5,715 bases of DNA from Verrucomicrobiales bacterium (GTDB lineage Bacteria; Verrucomicrobiota; Verrucomicrobiia; Limisphaerales; SXQI01), in assembly GCA_005793025.1 (NCBI GenBank), contig SXQI01000263.1, positions 1 to 5,715 on the forward strand. Direction: 5' to 3'. Under the pieces are notes generated by a model. It was given only the letters and a program-made list of their open reading frames with translations, was not told the DNA's origin and did no database searches. Shown here in pieces: positions 1-5,715 of the stretch. The position numbers and the translations under genes were made by a program. Position 1 is the first letter of the stretch. Each line of letters opens with the position of its first letter.

Positions 1-441
1 AACGAGGGCCAGTATCACACCCAATTGACTGTAGGCTCCTTTAACTCCCATGGGGACGAGGAATTGCCCGAGCCAACCGTTTGGACTGAACAGGTTCGCC
101 AAGGTTAACCCGGCGACTGCAGTGGGCAATGCAAACGGCACATCGACCAACGCATCCACCCATCGTTTTCCGGGGAAATGATAACGCACTAACACCCAAG
201 CTAAAAGCGTCCCAAACACTGCGTTCACCATGGCCGCTAGAAACGAAGCACCGAAACTGAGTCGATAGGCCGCTAACGCTCTCGGGGTCGTGGCTAAACG
301 CCAAAAGTCACTCCATGTCATTTCAAACACACGGAACAACATCCCCCCGATGGGCAGCAGCACCAGCAAACCGAGATAGAAAAGCGTGAACCCCATGGTT
401 CGTTTAAATCCCGGCATCGAATTGTATTTCCGAGACATCAT
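1..441 (-). CDS. cysT: Sulfate/thiosulfate ABC transporter permease CysT (CysU), N-terminal part, cut by the window edge
   Basis: This is one of the two inner-membrane permease subunits of the sulfate/thiosulfate importer, which passes sulfate from the periplasmic binding protein across the membrane using ATP hydrolysed by CysA. I translated 147 codons by hand. The reading frame stays open to the left edge, so roughly half of the usual length of about 277 residues is present. Hydrophobic segments lie at about 17-37, 62-86 and 98-118, with a fourth starting near 138. Family-typical stretches are FPGKRWVDALVD (89-100) followed by VPFALPTAVAGLTLANLFS (101-119), which closely resemble the equivalent part of E. 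coli CysU as I remember it. The EAA loop that contacts the ATPase lies outside the window. The start at 441 overlaps the upstream stop codon as ATGA. A second ATG follows at once (438), and Met9 (MPGF) is also possible. No clear Shine-Dalgarno sequence precedes it, so translational coupling to the upstream gene is likely (inference). Confidence 0.93.
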   Translation of the reverse strand, partial: MMSRKYNSMPGFKRTMGFTLFYLGLLVLLPIGGMLFRVFEMTWSDFWRLATTPRALAAYRLSFGASFLAAMVNAVFGTLLAWVLVRYHFPGKRWVDALVDVPFALPTAVAGLTLANLFSPNGWLGQFLVPMGVKGAYSQLGVILALV

Positions 442-1451
442 CGCGAACGACCCGCAATCTCTGCGGAAATTTGGTCAAAAACTCCCCCCTCGCTAAAGTG
501 TCGTTTGTGGGCATTCTCCCAACCCCCAAACATCTCATCCACCGAGAACAATTGCATCAACGGAAAGTTCGACTGAAAGCGGGACAATACGGCCCCGAGT
601 CTCGGTCTAAAGTAGTGTTTTGCACAAAGTTCTTGGCCAATCTCGGAATACAAAAATTTAAGATACGCCTCAGCAACCTCCTGCGTTCCTCTCTTCTTCA
701 CCATCCGATCCACCACAGCGACAGGAGGTTCGGCAAGAATGCTCCAAGCAGGCCGAATCAATTCGAGTTTTTTTGACTTATTTTCCGCTAGCATCAGCAG
801 AGCCTCATTCTCCCAAGCCACCAGCACGTCCCCTATCGACCTTTGAACAAATGTCGTCGTCGCACCACGCGCCCCAGAATCGAACACAGGAACATTGCTA
901 AGAAATTGCTCAAGGAACTTTCGTGCAGCCGACTCATCCCCTTGATGCCGCTTCAATGCGGCACCGTATGCAGCCAAATAGTTCCATCGCGCCCCACCCG
1001 AGGTCTTCGGATTTGCCATAATGATTTCCACCTCAGGCTTTGCCAAATCGGCCCAGTCGTGGATTCGATGCGGATTTCCGGAGCGGACGACAAACACGAC
1101 CGTAGAAGTGTATGGCGAGCTTTTTTCTGGCAACCTCCCTTGCCAATCCTTTTCCAGCAGCTTCCCGAATTTTGCAATCACATCAATATCATACCCCAAT
1201 GCAAGGGTGACAACATCTGCATCCAATCCTTCGATCACAGCACGAGCCTGCTTTCCCGACCCTCCGTGAGATTGAGCGATCCTCACTTCTTCGCCAGTTT
1301 TTGTTTTCCAATCCTTCGCGAAAGCCGTGTTGAATTCTACATAGAATTCTCGGGTTGGATCGTAAGAAACATTGAGTAACTGGGTTGTTTTTGCGGGAAT
1401 AGAAAAGCTCCCTACCAGCAGAAACAGGCTCCACAGGAACAATGCGCGCAT
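438..1451 (-). CDS. sbp: Periplasmic sulfate-binding protein (Sbp/CysP family), first gene of the sulfate uptake operon
   Basis: This is the extracytoplasmic receptor that binds sulfate (possibly also thiosulfate) and delivers it to the CysT/CysW permease. I chose the ATG at 1451, giving 337 residues, because it starts directly at a signal peptide: MRAL, then a hydrophobic core to about residue 17, with likely cleavage after SIPA (20). The open frame extends upstream to an ATG at 1541, but the extra 30 residues would bury the signal sequence. Both family signatures are visible: KTGEEVRIAQS (51-61) and NPKTSGGARWNY (147-158). Residues matching the known sulfate ligands of Salmonella SBP are all present at consistent spacing: Asp31, Ser65, Ser151-Gly152-Gly153, Ala194 and Trp213. 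The molecule is bound by hydrogen bonds in a cleft between two lobes. Sbp and CysP paralogues cannot be separated by eye, so the symbol is provisional. The stop codon overlaps the cysT start by 4 bp. Confidence 0.94.
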   Translation of the reverse strand: MRALFLWSLFLLVGSFSIPAKTTQLLNVSYDPTREFYVEFNTAFAKDWKTKTGEEVRIAQSHGGSGKQARAVIEGLDADVVTLALGYDIDVIAKFGKLLEKDWQGRLPEKSSPYTSTVVFVVRSGNPHRIHDWADLAKPEVEIIMANPKTSGGARWNYLAAYGAALKRHQGDESAARKFLEQFLSNVPVFDSGARGATTTFVQRSIGDVLVAWENEALLMLAENKSKKLELIRPAWSILAEPPVAVVDRMVKKRGTQEVAEAYLKFLYSEIGQELCAKHYFRPRLGAVLSRFQSNFPLMQLFSVDEMFGGWENAHKRHFSEGGVFDQISAEIAGRSR

Positions 1452-1494
1452 CTCGCGGATTCCAAACCACCCGAACACTCCGATCGTCGGGAAA

Positions 1495-1557
1495 TCAACA
1501 CGGGGTGTCATCTGCAGTTTGAATGGATCGGACGATCGCATCGTTAGGTGGTGCCAC
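1495..1557 (-). CDS. Possible 20-codon leader ORF upstream of sbp
   Basis: The best ribosome-binding-like sequence in the sbp leader, AAGGAG (1572-1567), lies 9 nt before a GTG at 1557. That GTG opens a 20-codon frame reading MAPPNDAIVRSIQTADDTPC and ending at TGA (1497-1495). The frame is different from that of sbp and ends about 43 nt before the sbp start. AAGGAG is 25 nt from the ATG at 1541 and over 110 nt from the ATG at 1451, too far to serve either. A leader peptide ending in cysteine ahead of a sulfate uptake gene is suggestive of sulfur-sensing by translation. A single Cys codon is weak evidence, however, and a 20-codon frame can easily occur by chance. Confidence 0.2.
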   Translation of the reverse strand: MAPPNDAIVRSIQTADDTPC

Positions 1558-1567
1558 CGAAGGTAGC
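1553..1567 (-). other. Small hairpin in the sbp leader, next to the leader's only Shine-Dalgarno-like sequence
   Basis: In the sbp transcript GCUACC pairs with GGUGGC around a UUC loop, giving a 6-bp stem with one G-U pair. It starts at the last base of AAGGAG (1572-1567). The GGUGG arm can instead pair with CCACC just downstream, with an unfavourably short 2-base loop, so alternative folds are conceivable. A separate stem, UCCUUG (1590-1585 region) with CAAGGA, would occlude the AAGGAG. None has a U tract, so it is not an intrinsic terminator. Confidence 0.3.
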
Positions 1568-1658
1568 TCCTTGGATTCCTATGGCAAGGATGGCTTGAGA
1601 ACGCCTCTTTTCTGGAGAACCGTTTTTAAGCAAAATGATGGGTGAACTTTTCAATCTT

Positions 1659-1696
1659 TAGTATCTCGACTGTTTTACTATAGTATTAGAGACTGT
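1659..1696. repeat. Tandem imperfect direct repeats over the sulfate-operon promoter, candidate operator
   Basis: Read on the plus strand, TAGTAT-N3-GACTGT at 1659-1673 is followed by TAGTAT-N4-GACTGT at 1681-1696. The left hexamers are 22 bp apart and the right hexamers 23 bp, about two helical turns, so bound proteins would sit on the same face of the DNA. The rightward copy covers the -10 box and part of the spacer of the sbp promoter. The leftward copy covers the predicted start point and first transcribed bases. That is where a repressor normally binds (inference). The regulator is unknown. The sequence does not match any sulfur-regulator site I can recall with confidence. Confidence 0.5.
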
Positions 1697-1708
1697 CCTA
1701 CCCGTCAA
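1680..1708 (-). promoter_or_regulatory. Sigma-70-type promoter of the sbp-cysT operon
   Basis: On the minus strand a TTGACG -35 box (1708-1703) is separated by exactly 17 bp from a TACTAT -10 box (1685-1680). The -35 box matches 5 of 6 consensus bases. The -10 box matches 4 of 6 and keeps the key TA at the start and T at the end. Transcription should begin near 1673. That gives a leader of about 220 nt to the chosen sbp start. The spacing and match make this the best promoter-like signal in the window. It was found by eye and not scored against background. Confidence 0.6.
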
Positions 1709-1764
1709 CCGATAACTGTGAACTTGAAACTACTCGGGACCATTGTCACATTAGTCCTACCCTC

Positions 1765-4677
1765 ATGAAATCGATTCTGCTACTCCTGCTTCTGTGCTCA
1801 AGGCTTGTGGCTCAGTCGCTTCCAGTCCTCTCCACGAATGACCTTCCTCGCCTACCTGCAACCGAGCCAAGTGCATCGTTGCGTGGGTTTGTTGTCAAAG
1901 AAGGGTTTCGAGTCGATTTAGTTGCTGCTGAACCTTTGGTGGTGGATCCAGTCGCCTTTTGCTTTGACGAGTTCGGTCGCCTTTTCGTGGCTGAGATGAG
2001 GGACTATTCGGAACATCGAGAGGAAAAACTCGGACGAATCCGCCGATTAGAGGATACGGATGGGGATGGAGTTTTTGATAAATCGACAATCTTCGCGGAG
2101 AATCTGGCTTGGCCGACAGGAATCATCTGCTATGACGGTGGGGTTTTCGTCGCGGCTGCGCCGGACTTGCTTTACTTCAAAGACAAACAACAAGACGGAG
2201 TCGCCGATTCGCGGGAGATTGTGTTCACCGGGTTCGGGGTGGCTCAGGAGAAACTAAATGTTCAGTCCCTTTTTAACAGCCTTACTTGGGGCCCCGACAA
2301 TCGAATCCATGGGGCTTCTGGCGGAAGCGGAGGCACCATTAGCAATCCCCATCAGCCTTCAATGCCGTTGGTGGACGTTCGAACTAGAGATTTCTCGTTC
2401 GACCCGGTCACCCGTGTGATTCGTCCCGAATCAGGTGGGGGACAATACGGCCTCGCCTTTGATAACTGGGGACAAAAATATGTGTGCTCCAATTCGAGCC
2501 ACGCCCGCGCGGTGCTTTATGATGATATTTACGCCAGCCGAAGTTTGTTGCCCCCTTCTTTGGCTCCAACCATCGATATCGCATCGGAGGGTCCGGCTGC
2601 TGAGATCTATCGCATTAGTGCTGATGAACGGTGGCGTGTAATCCGCACCAAATGGCGACTGGAAGGGATCTCTCCCGGGCTGCTCGAAGGAGGGGGTCGG
2701 GTCTCAGGCTACTTTTCTGGAGCGACGGGTCTCACCATTTTTCGCGGTGATGCATGGGGCTCGTCCTTCGTGGGAGATTTATTTGTGGCCGATTGTGGGG
2801 CGAATATAATTCACCACAAAAAACTATTTAGCACCAACGGAATCCCGATAGCGGCCCGTCCCAGCGATGAATTAAACCGAGAGTTTATCGCCTCACGTGA
2901 CAATTGGTTTCGCCCCGTGCAATTAGGCAACGGTCCGGACGGAAATCTCTATGTCGCTGACATGTATCGCGAGGTCATCGAACACCCCTGGAGTCTTCCG
3001 GAGCCGATTAAAAAACTGGTTGATCTCGATAGCGGCAATGATCGTGGTCGATTCTACCGGATCACACGAAAGGATTACACTTACAAGGCGCCAGCATTCC
3101 CGGGTCGAGTCTCCTTTTCAGATCTCATTTCGTTATTGGACCACCCTAATGGCTGGCATCGCGATACCGCCTCTCGATTGATCATCGAGAAACTCCGGAG
3201 CGATACCGTTTCCCATTTGCATCAATTCTTCACACGGGCCAAAACACCATGGGGGAAAATCCATGCACTCCAACTTCTTGCGAACCTTCGAGACCTTTCC
3301 CAGCAGGAGGTCAAAGCCGCACTTTACGATGTTCACGCCGCTGTGCGACTCCACGGGATTAAGGTTTCGGAAACTCTCATGGAATCAAACCCACCCTCTG
3401 AAGAACTGTTAGATTCTTTAATCTCGCTCAGCACCGATCCTGATCCCAAGGTGAGGCATCAACTGGCCCTTTCCACTTCGTTTTTCCCACGCCTTCAAGC
3501 GGAGCAATCCATCACTCGATTGTTGGAACGTGATTGGGGTGACCCATGGATTCACAACGCCGTGCTAATGTCATCGCATCGCTGCGCGGATCGTTTGCTA
3601 TCCAACCTCCTAGCCCACCCGGAGCGAACCTCAAAGCATGTTCAGTTGGCTAGGAAACTTGCACCCATCGCGGCTGCCAACACCAGCCCGGATCAAATCA
3701 AGGAACTTGTGGCACACCTACCCATGAATCTCCCGCTGAGCGATTCGCTACCCCTGACACTCAACCTGCTCACCGCAAGCTCACCTACCCTTGCGAGAGA
3801 GATGATCCTAGGGACACCCATCCTAAACCAAGCCAAGACGATCGCTGCTGATGTCTCCGCCCCTGCTGGGTTGCGAGTAACTGCAATTCGAATGCTAGCT
3901 TTTGAAAGTTGGGATCGCATCGAACCGCTGCTACGGGATCTGCTAAGGAATAATCTCCCTTCGGAATGCCTGACCGCAGTGACTCTCACTCTGCATCAAA
4001 TGGGTGAACCTGCGAGTTCCGCGTTACTACTAGAACATTTGTTCTCGTTCGATCCGAAGATTCGCCTTGTTGCCATCGAACCTTTTCTGAGGCGTCCAGA
4101 AAAGTTTAAACTATTCACTCAAACGCTAGAGACAAAGTCCCCTGCCCCGAATCTATCGATAACCGAACTTTCTCTCATTGCGGACGCTCGGCGGCGTTAT
4201 CAATCTGAGAATCGTCAGTCACCCGAAGGCAAACAACCAGCGATCTACAAGGAATACGCTTCATCGCTCTCCATGAAGGGCGATGCGGCTAAGGGGCGAA
4301 CCATTTTTGAGGAACGTTGTGCTTCCTGCCATCGTTTTAAGGAGATCGGTTCAGCTCTCGGGCCTGATCTGGCGGGGGTAAAATCGACCCCGAAGGAGGT
4401 CATACTTACTAGCATCATCGACCCCAATCGCGAAATTGCCGCCCGTTTTCAATCGATTGAAGCCATCCTCCAAGATGATGAAACCCACCTCGGGATCATC
4501 GGCTCAGAAACGGAAAAAACAATTACCCTACGCCTCCCCAGCGGTTTGGAGACAGTCCTGCAGCGGAACCAAATCAAGACACTCAGAGTACGAAACGAAT
4601 CCCTCATGCCCATGAGCCTCGAAGCTGGACTTGATCCTTCAGGAATGGCAGATCTCTTGGAGTTTATACAACGCTAA
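1765..4677 (+). CDS. Secreted PVC-type dehydrogenase-like protein: beta-propeller, HEAT-like region and C-terminal CxxCH haem domain
   Basis: This 970-residue exported protein belongs to the large PVC-specific family annotated as 'putative membrane-bound dehydrogenase' plus 'PVC-type haem-binding CxxCH protein'. Its substrate is not known; a periplasmic oxidoreductase role in sugar or polysaccharide use is the usual guess. A signal peptide (1-16, cleavage near LVAQ) leads into a six-bladed-type propeller at about 40-435. Typical marks are FDEFGRLFVAEMRDY (67-81), a calcium-loop-like DTDGDGVFD (97-105) and the conserved segment WFRPVQLGNGPDG (381-393) with LYVADMYREVIEHP (395-408). Residues about 450-815 are alpha-helical HEAT-like repeats, clearest near 453-477, 552-572 and 700-775. 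The haem domain has CASCH (852-856), GPDLAG (866-871), SIIDPNREIA (883-892) and a probable axial Met948 in SLMP. The ATG is chosen because the signal peptide follows at once; no Shine-Dalgarno sequence is visible. It stops 8 bp from the convergent MBL gene. The family call is strong; the activity is inference. Confidence 0.9.
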   Translation: MKSILLLLLLCSRLVAQSLPVLSTNDLPRLPATEPSASLRGFVVKEGFRVDLVAAEPLVVDPVAFCFDEFGRLFVAEMRDYSEHREEKLGRIRRLEDTDGDGVFDKSTIFAENLAWPTGIICYDGGVFVAAAPDLLYFKDKQQDGVADSREIVFTGFGVAQEKLNVQSLFNSLTWGPDNRIHGASGGSGGTISNPHQPSMPLVDVRTRDFSFDPVTRVIRPESGGGQYGLAFDNWGQKYVCSNSSHARAVLYDDIYASRSLLPPSLAPTIDIASEGPAAEIYRISADERWRVIRTKWRLEGISPGLLEGGGRVSGYFSGATGLTIFRGDAWGSSFVGDLFVADCGANIIHHKKLFSTNGIPIAARPSDELNREFIASRDNWFRPVQLGNGPDGNLYVADMYREVIEHPWSLPEPIKKLVDLDSGNDRGRFYRITRKDYTYKAPAFPGRVSFSDLISLLDHPNGWHRDTASRLIIEKLRSDTVSHLHQFFTRAKTPWGKIHALQLLANLRDLSQQEVKAALYDVHAAVRLHGIKVSETLMESNPPSEELLDSLISLSTDPDPKVRHQLALSTSFFPRLQAEQSITRLLERDWGDPWIHNAVLMSSHRCADRLLSNLLAHPERTSKHVQLARKLAPIAAANTSPDQIKELVAHLPMNLPLSDSLPLTLNLLTASSPTLAREMILGTPILNQAKTIAADVSAPAGLRVTAIRMLAFESWDRIEPLLRDLLRNNLPSECLTAVTLTLHQMGEPASSALLLEHLFSFDPKIRLVAIEPFLRRPEKFKLFTQTLETKSPAPNLSITELSLIADARRRYQSENRQSPEGKQPAIYKEYASSLSMKGDAAKGRTIFEERCASCHRFKEIGSALGPDLAGVKSTPKEVILTSIIDPNREIAARFQSIEAILQDDETHLGIIGSETEKTITLRLPSGLETVLQRNQIKTLRVRNESLMPMSLEAGLDPSGMADLLEFIQR

Positions 4678-4685
4678 AACAAGAA

Positions 4686-5705
4686 TCATGGCTGCACCTT
4701 GCCAAGAACTACCGCACGATCCTTTGGTTTCTGAGGAGTTGTTCCCACTGTTTTCTGTTCAAACGGAGTGCCTCCCATCTCGACATAAGCTTGTTCATAT
4801 TGGGCCGGGAAAAATGTTCCCACATACCGCTGTAAACGGTCTTGAGTTTTCACCGTTGTTTTAACAGTTTCCATCAGCCCCTTGACCTGAGCAGCACTTT
4901 TGCCGGCATCGATCATTTTTTTAACCTCAGCTCTCAGAACGCTGAAAAACTGTATTTGATCCTCTAAAACTGATTTATCCCCCATAGGGCCATGGCCGGG
5001 GCATATGCGAACCGGACCTAACTCCTGAACAGATCCGAGGGTCTTGATCCATTGCTCGATGTTGCCATCACCAGTGAAATTGTAGGGCCCGTTGACGCAA
5101 GCATCCCCGGTGAATAATATTCGTTCCTTCGGCAACCAAGCGAATCCGTCACCCCGAGTGTGAGCCGTGCCGAAATGAAGCAACTCCACCCGATGCTTCC
5201 CATCATCGAAAATCATTTCCTTTCGAAAAAGGAGCGTTGGCGGTTTCAGTTTGCTTGCTGCCACATCCTCCCGATTTTTGGCAGTATCTTCCCATCTCCC
5301 TGCAGCTCCTCCGAAAAACCCCGTCTCATGTTTCTTCATTTCAGCCAGAACCCCCTCGTGCGCGACAACGGTTGCCCCGTTCTCAAACCAAACTTGGTTC
5401 CCATAAGCGTGATCCCCGTGATGATGCGTATCAAATGCAAATCGGATCGGTTTATCCGTGATGGCTCTAATCTTGGGAATAACGTCCTTGGCTCCCGACG
5501 GAAAATTGGCATCAACAACGAGGACGAAATCATCGAACACGATCCACCCATTATTGCAGTGCCCTCGACGACCGACATCACCTTCGTGAAAGAAAACTCC
5601 CGGAGCGACTTCTTCGGTCTTGTTCACCTCAGCCCGTAAGTCTTCCCAAGGAACCAATGAACACAAGCAAAAGACAACCGCCAATTTAAGGGAGTTTTTC
5701 TTCAT
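4686..5705 (-). CDS. Exported metallo-beta-lactamase-fold metal hydrolase
   Basis: This is a 339-residue MBL-fold hydrolase, probably periplasmic. The N-terminus (MKKNSLK, then hydrophobic LAVVFCLCSLV) is a signal peptide with likely cleavage after LRA (25). The metal site appears complete: H94-x-H96-x-D98-H99 in THHHGDHAYGN, His182 in GTAHTRGD, Asp201 in LFTGDA, and His238 in CPGHGP. Asp201 at the bridging position is the glyoxalase II-like arrangement, unlike the Cys of B1 beta-lactamases, and suggests a dinuclear site. The substrate cannot be read from these motifs. Overall the protein resembles the exported SoxH/quinoprotein-relay type of MBL proteins, but this is an impression only. The Lys-rich C-terminal tail (about 312-339) follows the fold and is probably flexible. 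Only 10 bases upstream are in the window, with no Shine-Dalgarno sequence in them. The start is supported by the signal peptide. It is convergent with the preceding gene, with 8 bp between stops. Confidence 0.88.
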   Translation of the reverse strand: MKKNSLKLAVVFCLCSLVPWEDLRAEVNKTEEVAPGVFFHEGDVGRRGHCNNGWIVFDDFVLVVDANFPSGAKDVIPKIRAITDKPIRFAFDTHHHGDHAYGNQVWFENGATVVAHEGVLAEMKKHETGFFGGAAGRWEDTAKNREDVAASKLKPPTLLFRKEMIFDDGKHRVELLHFGTAHTRGDGFAWLPKERILFTGDACVNGPYNFTGDGNIEQWIKTLGSVQELGPVRICPGHGPMGDKSVLEDQIQFFSVLRAEVKKMIDAGKSAAQVKGLMETVKTTVKTQDRLQRYVGTFFPAQYEQAYVEMGGTPFEQKTVGTTPQKPKDRAVVLGKVQP

Positions 5706-5715
5706 AAGGTTTCAC

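Larger units (their letters stand above)
1452..1764. other. Divergent intergenic control region between sbp and the dehydrogenase-like gene
   Basis: There is no convincing protein gene in this stretch of just over 300 bases. It holds the sulfate-operon promoter, a pair of tandem repeats over that promoter, a long leader for sbp with a small hairpin and a possible leader peptide, and about 55 bp next to the rightward gene with no recognisable elements. The two flanking genes are divergent, so promoters for both should lie here. The rightward gene has no visible Shine-Dalgarno sequence before its ATG, and no strong promoter of its own stands out. Confidence 0.7.

Noticed and set aside
41..304. 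87-codon open frame on the minus strand
   Set aside because: It is an alternative frame within cysT; the CysT frame matches the family closely over the same bases.
843..1379. 178-codon open frame on the plus strand
   Set aside because: It is antisense to the well-supported sulfate-binding protein, has low-complexity basic composition and shows no recognisable family motif.
1597..1620. Direct repeat GAGAAC ... GAGAAC, 18 bp apart
   Set aside because: The two copies are only 6 bp each with no relation to the promoter boxes, so this is expected by chance.
1541..1673. SAM-type (S-box) or other known riboswitch in the sbp leader
   Set aside because: The stretch around 1600-1620 has a purine-rich AGAGGCG recalling the S-box, but the conserved GGCAACC-type core and four-stem layout are absent. 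I recognise no other known riboswitch class.
1724..1752. Plus-strand promoter TTGAAA with a CACATT -10, which would give a nearly leaderless transcript for the dehydrogenase-like gene
   Set aside because: The -10 matches only 3 of 6 consensus bases, so it is too weak to call.
5160..5639. 159-codon open frame on the plus strand
   Set aside because: It lies wholly antisense to the MBL-fold gene, which has intact catalytic motifs; no independent coding evidence.
4686..5705. Antibiotic-degrading metallo-beta-lactamase
   Set aside because: The fold motifs are shared by many hydrolases. The Asp at position 201 and general sequence do not point to a B1 or B2 beta-lactamase, and no resistance context is present.
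5667..5705. Lipoprotein signal at the CLC of the MBL N-terminus
   Set aside because: The residues before each Cys (VVF, FCL) do not make a lipobox; an ordinary cleavage site after LRA fits better.

Overview
The window looks like chromosomal DNA from a member of the PVC superphylum, most likely Verrucomicrobiota (Planctomycetota is possible). The main reason is the 970-residue gene at 1765-4677. It joins a secreted beta-propeller 'membrane-bound dehydrogenase' domain to a HEAT-like helical region and a C-terminal CxxCH haem domain, an architecture amplified almost only in that group. I saw no transposase, integrase, CRISPR array, tRNA or rRNA. The window reads as stable core or niche-specific chromosome rather than a mobile island.

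Layout: (1) 1-441, minus strand: the N-terminal half of CysT, the sulfate ABC transporter permease, running off the left edge. (2) 438-1451, minus strand: a periplasmic sulfate-binding protein (Sbp/CysP family), overlapping cysT by 4 bp in an ATGA junction. Together these begin a leftward sulfate uptake operon; cysW and cysA would be expected beyond the left edge. (3) 1452-1764: a divergent intergenic region. It holds a good sigma-70-type promoter for the sulfate operon (TTGACG, 17 bp, TACTAT), two tandem repeats of TAGTAT-N3/4-GACTGT lying over the -10 and start point, and a long leader of about 220 nt with a small hairpin and a possible 20-codon leader ORF. (4) 1765-4677, plus strand: the secreted dehydrogenase/HEAT/cytochrome protein. 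(5) 4686-5705, minus strand: a secreted metallo-beta-lactamase-fold hydrolase with a complete dinuclear metal-ligand set, convergent with the previous gene and only 8 bp from it.

How the genes relate: the sulfate-binding protein captures sulfate in the periplasm and hands it to CysT and its partners for assimilation. The dehydrogenase-like protein and the MBL-fold enzyme are both predicted to be exported. They are transcribed from separate promoters in opposite directions, so the sequence gives no operon-level evidence that they share a pathway. The most interesting unexplained part is the control region of the sulfate operon. None of the coding regions is broken except by the window edge.
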